Made by a program: the position numbers and the translations under genes. Source: RGIG9114 sp045592865 (GTDB lineage: Bacteria > Bacillota > Clostridia > Oscillospirales > JAGBHD01). Taken from it: a stretch of 17,196 nucleotides of DNA. The notes beneath the pieces were generated by a model. That model was not told where the DNA came from, did no database searches, and saw nothing but the letters and a program-made list of their open reading frames with translations. Of this stretch, positions 12,447-17,196 are shown one piece after another. The stretch lies in the NCBI GenBank assembly GCA_045592865.1, contig JAZNVP010000034.1, positions 1 to 17,196 on the forward strand, written 5' to 3'. Each line of letters starts with the position of its first letter. Positions within the stretch are counted from its first letter, which is position 1.

Positions 12447-14126
12447 ATGTTAAGTAAAGCAGGGTTTATGAAGAAACTAATGGCAATTCTTATGTCAATT
12501 TTAATTGTCTTTAGTTTATCCGGTTGTGAAAAAGACTATTCTATTAATATTGATCTGGATATTGTTGATGGCGAAATTAAAGGGTATATTGACATAGGTA
12601 AGAATACCGATCCCGACACAAGCTCCGACACAAGCTCAGATACAAGCTCGGATACAAGCTCCGACACAAGCACGGATACAAGCTCCGACACAAGCTCCGA
12701 CACAAGCTCCGACACAAGCTCAGATACAAGCTCAGATACAAGCTCAGATACAAGCTCAGATACAAGCTCGGATACAAGCTCAGATACAAGCTCGGATACA
12801 AGCTCTGACACAAGTTCAGATACAAGCTCTGGCACAAGCTCAGATGATGAGATAATTGTTCCATCAATTACCATTGTTGATAGTGGCAGTTGCGGTGAAA
12901 CTCTGTATTGGGAACTAAACAGTGTAGGAACTCTTCGTATTTTCGGAGAGGGTGCAATGAACGACTATGCTAAATATTACACTTCAGCGCCGTGGTATAA
13001 ATACCGTGATGAACCTTACATTAATGAGGACGGAACTCTTATACTTAATTCCGACGGAACTGAATATTTGAGCACAGAAGAGTATAAAAAGAATAATCCT
13101 AACGGATATAAAATCAATGAAATTGTTATCGAAGAGGGTGTAACTTATCTCGGAAACTGGGCTTTTTATAGGGTTTGCGTTGAAGAGTTAACCGTTCCTG
13201 AGGGAGTCACATCAACGGGGTATTTCTGTTTCAGATTTTCTCCAACCTTAAAAAAACTGAACCTGCCTGATTCGCTATTGCAGTTAGGTGATTATGCTAT
13301 TTCAAGAAACTACGTGCTGGAAACAGTCAACTTTGGCAATTCATTACAAACTATCGGGATAGCGGGGCTGAATTGGAACCCGAGCTTAAAAGAAGCGATC
13401 TTTCCCGACACTTTAACAACGATAAATAAGAAACTCACGGAGTCGAAATACAGCGGGGTTTCTGAAACTTTAAGCACCAGTGTAGGATTGCTTGAGGGAG
13501 CGGAGAGCCTTAGAAACGTATATCTTGGAAATGTAAAAAGTATTCCTCAAAGGACCTTTAAAGGATGCACAAGCTTAGAAAGCGTTGTTATTCCAAACAC
13601 TGTAACCGCTGTTGGCAATTATGCTTTTAACGGATGCACAAGTCTTAAAAGCGTAGTGTTTGAAGAGGGGTCTGTATGTAAGGAATTAAACTATTTTTCG
13701 TTTGGAAAATGCACCTCTCTTGAGAGTATAACAGGCGGCACGGCCATAGAAACTATTCCTGCAAACACCTTTAATGAGTCTTTTTCGTTAAAAATTTTTG
13801 AATTTAGCGATTCTAACAAAACGTTTGGCAATTATCTTTTCTATAAAAACTCAATTCAAGAAGCGAGAATAGGTAATGGAGTAACATCAATTCCCACAGG
13901 AATGTTTCAGTTCTGTAAAATTAAATCACTGACAATCTCGAAATCTGTTACATCAATAGGCGGTATTGCGGTCCATTCCTGCAGTTCTTTAAAGAATATA
14001 TATTATGAGGGAACTATGGAAGATTGGGCAAACGTTTCAAGAGCATCAACATGGGCAACGGGTGTGTCAGGGTGCACGGTAACCTTTTCCGACGGAACTG
14101 TAAAACCTTTGAGTGAAGTAAAATAA
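12447..14126 (+). CDS. BspA-type leucine-rich-repeat lipoprotein with DTSS linker
   Basis: 559 residues, secreted and lipid-anchored. The signal peptide (about 1-26) ends in the lipobox LSGC, so Cys27 should carry the lipid. Residues 57-132 are 19 tetrapeptides of Asp-Thr-Ser-Ser, with DTST at 73-76 and GTSS at 129-132, forming an extended acidic linker through the cell wall. After it comes a lead-in typical of BspA-like proteins (SGSCGETLYWEL..GTLRIFGEGAM, about 147-171), then LRR_5 repeats (about 225-520) of the form AF.GCTSLKSVVIPNTVTAVG. Such proteins are surface adhesins or glycan/host-binding proteins in gut and oral bacteria; no catalytic motif is visible. The start is set by AGGAGG five bases upstream. 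Probably controlled by the divergent XRE repressor. Confidence 0.9.
   Translation: MLSKAGFMKKLMAILMSILIVFSLSGCEKDYSINIDLDIVDGEIKGYIDIGKNTDPDTSSDTSSDTSSDTSSDTSTDTSSDTSSDTSSDTSSDTSSDTSSDTSSDTSSDTSSDTSSDTSSDTSSDTSSGTSSDDEIIVPSITIVDSGSCGETLYWELNSVGTLRIFGEGAMNDYAKYYTSAPWYKYRDEPYINEDGTLILNSDGTEYLSTEEYKKNNPNGYKINEIVIEEGVTYLGNWAFYRVCVEELTVPEGVTSTGYFCFRFSPTLKKLNLPDSLLQLGDYAISRNYVLETVNFGNSLQTIGIAGLNWNPSLKEAIFPDTLTTINKKLTESKYSGVSETLSTSVGLLEGAESLRNVYLGNVKSIPQRTFKGCTSLESVVIPNTVTAVGNYAFNGCTSLKSVVFEEGSVCKELNYFSFGKCTSLESITGGTAIETIPANTFNESFSLKIFEFSDSNKTFGNYLFYKNSIQEARIGNGVTSIPTGMFQFCKIKSLTISKSVTSIGGIAVHSCSSLKNIYYEGTMEDWANVSRASTWATGVSGCTVTFSDGTVKPLSEVK
12615..12842 (+). repeat. 12-bp in-frame tandem repeat, 19 units (Asp-Thr-Ser-Ser)
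   Basis: Nineteen consecutive 12-bp units of the form GAYACAAGCTCN, with mostly synonymous third-base changes (GAC/GAT, TCA/TCC/TCG/TCT). Neighbouring runs of identical variants suggest recent unit duplication. The 12-bp unit keeps the reading frame whatever the copy number. Confidence 0.95.
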
Positions 14127-14161
14127 AAAAATAACGCAGGGGCGACCCTGCGTTATTTTTT
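14126..14161 (+). terminator. Terminator after the LRR lipoprotein gene
   Basis: A perfect 16-bp stem (14126-14141 with 14146-14161) has a GC-rich core GCAGGG/CCCTGC, a GCGA (GNRA) tetraloop and a T6 tail. Confidence 0.9.
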
Positions 14162-14162
14162 G

Positions 14163-14191
14163 TTGAAAAAGATAAACATCTATGCTACAAT
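14163..14191 (+). promoter_or_regulatory. Promoter of the DUF5058/M20 operon
   Basis: TTGAAA (14163-14168), a 17-bp spacer and TACAAT (14186-14191), 31 bp before the first start codon and right after the upstream terminator. Confidence 0.65.
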
Positions 14192-14222
14192 TAGTATATA
14201 AAATATCTTAGGAGAGATAATT

Positions 14223-15014
14223 ATGGAATTTAATGTCAACAGTCCGATTCTGTTTGTTTTGTCGGGGATAATTATTGCAGTAGTGCTTTTGCAGTCTGTG
14301 TTTTTCCTCGTTAAGTCATTAAAAAGAGCAAAACAAATAGGAATGGATATGAAAAAACTCAAGAAGACCATTAAAACAGCAGCGGTCTTTACTATTGCTC
14401 CCGCAGTTGCTATCGTTATAAGCGTTATAGCATTATCTAAGGATTTGGGTCTGCCTCTTCCGTGGTTAAGGCTCAGCGTGGTTGGCTCTCTAAGCTATGA
14501 AACGGTAGCGGCAGGCAACTCTGCCAGTGCTATGGGACTGACTCTCGGCAAGGTGTCGGGGCTTACGGCGACTCAGTTTGTAACTATAGCTTTGGTTATG
14601 ACTATAAGCATCATGGTCGGCATCTGGCTCGTTCCCGCAGTCGGTAAAAAGGTTCAGAACGGAATGATGACTCTCGGTAAAAACAACTCCCGTTGGGCAG
14701 ACGTTCTTTCTAACTCAATGTTTATCGGTATGATATCGGCGTTTTTAGGTTACGTTTTCTGCGATATTTCTCGTCTGTGGACTGCCGATGAGAACGGAAT
14801 GGTTGCTGTAACCGAGGGCGGAGCAGAAGTCTTGTATAAATCGACTTCGGGGCTGATTCCTGTCTTAGTTATGCTTGTTTCTGCGGTTATTATGGTGCTT
14901 TGCGGAACTTTAATGAAGAAGCTAAATTGGAAATGGCTCGGAGATTATGCACTTCCTATAAGTCTGATTCTCGGAATGTTATCGGCTATCCCGATAACCG
15001 CATTATTAGGATAA
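14223..15014 (+). CDS. DUF5058-family integral membrane protein
   Basis: 263 residues with about six hydrophobic segments (roughly 7-30, 54-72, 117-139, 163-183, 210-231, 240-262). A basic cytosolic loop (31-50, KSLKRAKQIGMDMKKLKKTIK) and a conserved-looking amphipathic stretch between segments 2 and 3 (LPLPWLRLSVVGSLSYETVAAG, 77-98) fit DUF5058 as I recall it; function unknown. AGGAGA lies about six bases before the ATG. It heads a three-gene operon with a second membrane protein and an M20 peptidase, which suggests transport of a peptide or acyl-amino-acid substrate, but this is inference. Confidence 0.7.
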   Translation: MEFNVNSPILFVLSGIIIAVVLLQSVFFLVKSLKRAKQIGMDMKKLKKTIKTAAVFTIAPAVAIVISVIALSKDLGLPLPWLRLSVVGSLSYETVAAGNSASAMGLTLGKVSGLTATQFVTIALVMTISIMVGIWLVPAVGKKVQNGMMTLGKNNSRWADVLSNSMFIGMISAFLGYVFCDISRLWTADENGMVAVTEGGAEVLYKSTSGLIPVLVMLVSAVIMVLCGTLMKKLNWKWLGDYALPISLILGMLSAIPITALLG

Positions 15015-15028
15015 GGGGGGAGTAGAAA

Positions 15029-15694
15029 ATGAAAAAAGAATTAACGTATCTCGACAGCGTTCACCGTTCGGGAAGAATTTGGAACATATCCGTTATGCTC
15101 ATTCTTCTTGCATATCCTTTGATCGTTGGCTTAATTTTTGATGCGCCCCCTGATATGAACGGGCTTCTTCTTGGTCTATTAGCAACTGCTCCGATGTATT
15201 GGGCGGTCGGCATTATCGAAACATTTACCTATATTCCAATGCTTGGTGCAGGCGGCTCGTATCTTTCGTTTGTAACAGGCAACATTTCTAACCTTAAGCT
15301 TCCTTGCGCAATCAACGCGTTGGAGCAGAATGATGCAAACGTAAACACCGAAGAGGGAGAGATAATCTCAACTATTGCAATAGCAACCTCTTCTATCGTA
15401 ACAACTCTTATTATCATCGTCGGTGTTATTCTTATAACACCCTTAACTCCCATATTAGAGTCTGAGGTGTTAGCACCCGCGTTTGCGCAGATATTACCTG
15501 CGCTTTTCGGCGGTCTTGGTGTTGTATTCGTTTCAAAGAACGTTAAGATCTCCATTGCGCCCGTTTTGTTAATGCTCATTCTCTTTATCTTCGTTCCTGC
15601 ACTTAACTCTTCAACAGTCGGAATTATGGTTCCCGTTAGCGTTTTGTTCACAATAGCAGTATCGAGAATTCTCTATAAGAAAGGCATAGTGTAA
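15029..15694 (+). CDS. Polytopic membrane protein of unknown function, partner of DUF5058
   Basis: 221 residues with about six hydrophobic segments (roughly 18-37, 44-66, 112-137, 151-168, 173-190, 196-214). A hydrophilic acidic loop at 96-111 (ALEQNDANVNTEEGEI) and Gly-rich turns (MLGAGGSYLSFVTGN, 71-85; ALFGGLGVVF, 158-167) could line a pore or substrate path. I do not recognise a named family. The ribosome site is AGGGGGGAG, 14 bases after the DUF5058 stop. Its TAA shares a base with the M20 start, so production of all three proteins is tightly coupled. A two-subunit transporter with DUF5058 is a reasonable hypothesis. Confidence 0.7.
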   Translation: MKKELTYLDSVHRSGRIWNISVMLILLAYPLIVGLIFDAPPDMNGLLLGLLATAPMYWAVGIIETFTYIPMLGAGGSYLSFVTGNISNLKLPCAINALEQNDANVNTEEGEIISTIAIATSSIVTTLIIIVGVILITPLTPILESEVLAPAFAQILPALFGGLGVVFVSKNVKISIAPVLLMLILFIFVPALNSSTVGIMVPVSVLFTIAVSRILYKKGIV

Positions 15695-17127
15695 TGATTA
15701 TATATGTTATTTTGGGAATTATTCTGGCGTTTCTTTTAACGGTTGTTTTGAGAGCTCTGCTGTTTAACCCTAAGGACACAATTGTTGAAAACTCTGAAAG
15801 CATCGAATTCGACGGAGACAGAGCGGTTGAAACCTTAACCGAGCTCATTAAATGTAAGACCGTTTCCTATAACGATAAATCGCTTGAGGATAACAGTGAG
15901 TTTGAAAAATTGGAAAATCTTTTACCTAAGCTTTTTCCCAACGTTTTTAAGGTAATGAGTTTTCAAAAACTTCCCGACAGAGCACTTCTCTTTAAATGGG
16001 AGGGTAAAAATAGTGTGGCTCCTGCTGTATTAATGTCTCATTACGATGTTGTTCCTGCAAGTGAAGAAAATTGGGAAAAACCCGCGTTTGAAGGAATAAT
16101 CGAGGACGGAGTTTTGTGGGGCAGAGGAACACTCGACACAAAGGTAACAATGAATGCCGCGCTCTCTGCTGCAGAGCATTTGATTAAAAAAGACTTTGTC
16201 CCTGAGAATGATATCTATCTTGCCTTTTCGGGTGGTGAAGAGGTCAACGGTCACGGTGCCATCAACATAGTTAATTTTTTTGAGGCAAACGGAATAACAC
16301 CCGCAATTGTCGTTGATGAGGGCGGCGGTGTTGTTCAGAACGTTTTCCCGGGAGTAAAAGAGCCCTGCGCATTGATCGGAATTGCCGAAAAGGGAATGAT
16401 CAACGTTGAATACAAAACGCTCTCCTCGGGCGGTCACGCGTCCGCACCAAAGCCCAAAACACCTATCGGTACAATTTCAAAGGCTTGTATCAGAGTTGAA
16501 AAGCACCCCTTCAAATCTCACCTGACTAAACCCGTAGCAGAAATGTTCGACACACTTGGAAGACATTCTACATTTCCGTTAAAGCTTATCTTTGCTAACC
16601 TTTGGTGCTTTAAGTGGGTTCTTGATATTATCTGCAGAAAAACGGGCGGAGAAATGAACGCTCTAATGAGAACGACAGTTGCATTCACACAAATGAAAGG
16701 TTCCCAGGCAAGAAACGTTATTCCTTCGGAAGCAGTTATGGTTTCAAATTTAAGACTTAACCCTTGCGATACTGTTAAATCGGGTATAGAATATCTTAGA
16801 AAGACCGTTAAAGATGAGTCGGTAACTGTAACCGCAATAGAGGGGAACAACCCAAGTCCTATTTCTGAAACTAATTGCGAGGCATGGAACAGGATTTCTT
16901 CAACGGTTGCAGAAACATGGGCCGGTTCAATAGTTTCTCCGTATTTGATGGTTCAGTGTTCTGATTCCCGTCACTACGGAAAAATATCTGATCACGTTTA
17001 CCGTTTTTCTGCGATGGCTTTAACAAATGAAGAACGGGCAACGATCCACGGACATAATGAAAGAATAACCCTTGATGCTATTAAAAAGTCAGTTGAATTC
17101 TATATTCGATTAATATTAAAAAGTTAA
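15694..17127 (+). CDS. M20-family metallopeptidase, membrane-anchored (CPS1/PM20D1-like)
   Basis: 477 residues. M20 enzymes are di-zinc carboxypeptidases/aminoacylases. The ligand set is complete: H116 (MSHYDVVP, with D118 assisting), bridging D148 (WGRGTLDTK), E182/E183 (GGEEVNGHG), D208 (VVDEGGG) and a C-terminal His, H452 or H454 (IHGHNERI). A dimerisation lid domain is inserted at about 225-345, with GGHASAP at 246-252. An N-terminal hydrophobic segment (2-23) anchors it. The overall motif style resembles yeast carboxypeptidase S and animal PM20D1, which hydrolyse peptides or N-acyl amino acids. The start overlaps the previous stop by one base (TAATG). Last gene of the operon. Confidence 0.88.
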   Translation: MIIYVILGIILAFLLTVVLRALLFNPKDTIVENSESIEFDGDRAVETLTELIKCKTVSYNDKSLEDNSEFEKLENLLPKLFPNVFKVMSFQKLPDRALLFKWEGKNSVAPAVLMSHYDVVPASEENWEKPAFEGIIEDGVLWGRGTLDTKVTMNAALSAAEHLIKKDFVPENDIYLAFSGGEEVNGHGAINIVNFFEANGITPAIVVDEGGGVVQNVFPGVKEPCALIGIAEKGMINVEYKTLSSGGHASAPKPKTPIGTISKACIRVEKHPFKSHLTKPVAEMFDTLGRHSTFPLKLIFANLWCFKWVLDIICRKTGGEMNALMRTTVAFTQMKGSQARNVIPSEAVMVSNLRLNPCDTVKSGIEYLRKTVKDESVTVTAIEGNNPSPISETNCEAWNRISSTVAETWAGSIVSPYLMVQCSDSRHYGKISDHVYRFSAMALTNEERATIHGHNERITLDAIKKSVEFYIRLILKS

Positions 17128-17160
17128 AAAATATCGGGCTTTATAAGCCCGATATTTTTC
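17127..17160 (+). terminator. Terminator after the M20 operon
   Basis: A 15-bp stem (17127-17141 with 17145-17159), core CGGGCTT/AAGCCCG, has a 3-nt loop and ends in T5. The A-rich left arm makes it potentially bidirectional. Confidence 0.88.
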
Positions 17161-17167
17161 TGTTTTA

Positions 17168-17196
17168 TTGACTAAATTTGTTTGATTTGGTATCAT
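17168..17196 (+). promoter_or_regulatory. Promoter reading out of the right edge
   Basis: TTGACT (17168-17173), a 17-bp spacer and TATCAT (17191-17196, the last bases of the window). It probably drives a gene just beyond the window. Confidence 0.55.

Noticed and set aside
12615..12842. CRISPR-like tandem repeat
   Set aside because: Units are contiguous 12-mers without spacers and lie in frame within a protein-coding gene.
12536..12874. Long minus-strand ORFs through the repeat region (Val-Ser-Glu-Leu and Leu-Ser-Leu-Tyr repeats)
   Set aside because: They are mirror translations of the 12-bp repeat that encodes the DTSS linker; they have no ribosome site and the plus-strand lipoprotein is clearly the gene.

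Overview
The window looks like chromosomal DNA from a low-to-moderate GC Gram-positive bacterium of the class Clostridia, probably an uncultured gut Oscillospirales/Ruminococcaceae-type organism. This is an inference from AGGAGG-type ribosome sites, near-consensus TTGACA/TATAAT promoters in the gaps between genes, tRNA genes with encoded CCA, a BspA-type leucine-rich-repeat lipoprotein, and family matches (DUF5058, YddF-like, cytosolic-looking GH16). No insertion sequence, integrase, plasmid origin or CRISPR array is visible.

Layout. (1) 1-251: minus-strand tRNA-Thr and tRNA-Tyr with a perfect-consensus promoter and a strong terminator. (2) 301-4918: a carbohydrate locus. A minus-strand AraC regulator diverges from a tightly packed plus-strand operon: an enolase-superfamily aldonate dehydratase, two tandem GH16 glycoside hydrolases without signal peptides, and a short-chain dehydrogenase. 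A reasonable reading is intracellular breakdown of an imported beta-glycan oligosaccharide, with a sugar-acid branch, under AraC control. Uptake and the lower pathway (KDG kinase/aldolase) are not in the window. (3) 4985-5362: a lone minus-strand YddF/DUF1874-like gene with a perfect sigma-A promoter, a perfect Shine-Dalgarno sequence and a candidate operator around the -35 box. DUF1874 is the family of the AcrIII-1/Crn2 ring nucleases, but the catalytic His motif is not recognisable here. (4) 5363-5716: a regulatory gap with two promoters and a possible 40-residue membrane peptide. (5) 5717-9853: a plus-strand cluster of PHP phosphoesterase, metallo-beta-lactamase-fold hydrolase, DUF1624/HGSNAT-like membrane acyltransferase, nitroreductase and citrate synthase. 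(6) 9911-12154: an MFS transporter coupled to a membrane-anchored glycerophosphodiester phosphodiesterase, ended by a bidirectional terminator. (7) 12150-14161: a minus-strand small Cro/CI-type regulator divergent from a lipoprotein with a 19-unit Asp-Thr-Ser-Ser linker and BspA-type LRRs. Repeated ATACTTAA half-sites overlap the lipoprotein promoter. (8) 14163-17159: DUF5058 membrane protein, a second polytopic membrane protein and a membrane-anchored M20 peptidase, ended by a strong terminator. A further promoter reads out of the right edge.

The points most worth follow-up are the YddF/DUF1874-like gene with its promoter architecture, the DUF5058 / membrane protein / M20 operon as a possible transport-and-hydrolysis unit, the cytosolic-looking GH16 pair next to an aldonate dehydratase, and the XRE-lipoprotein switch region.
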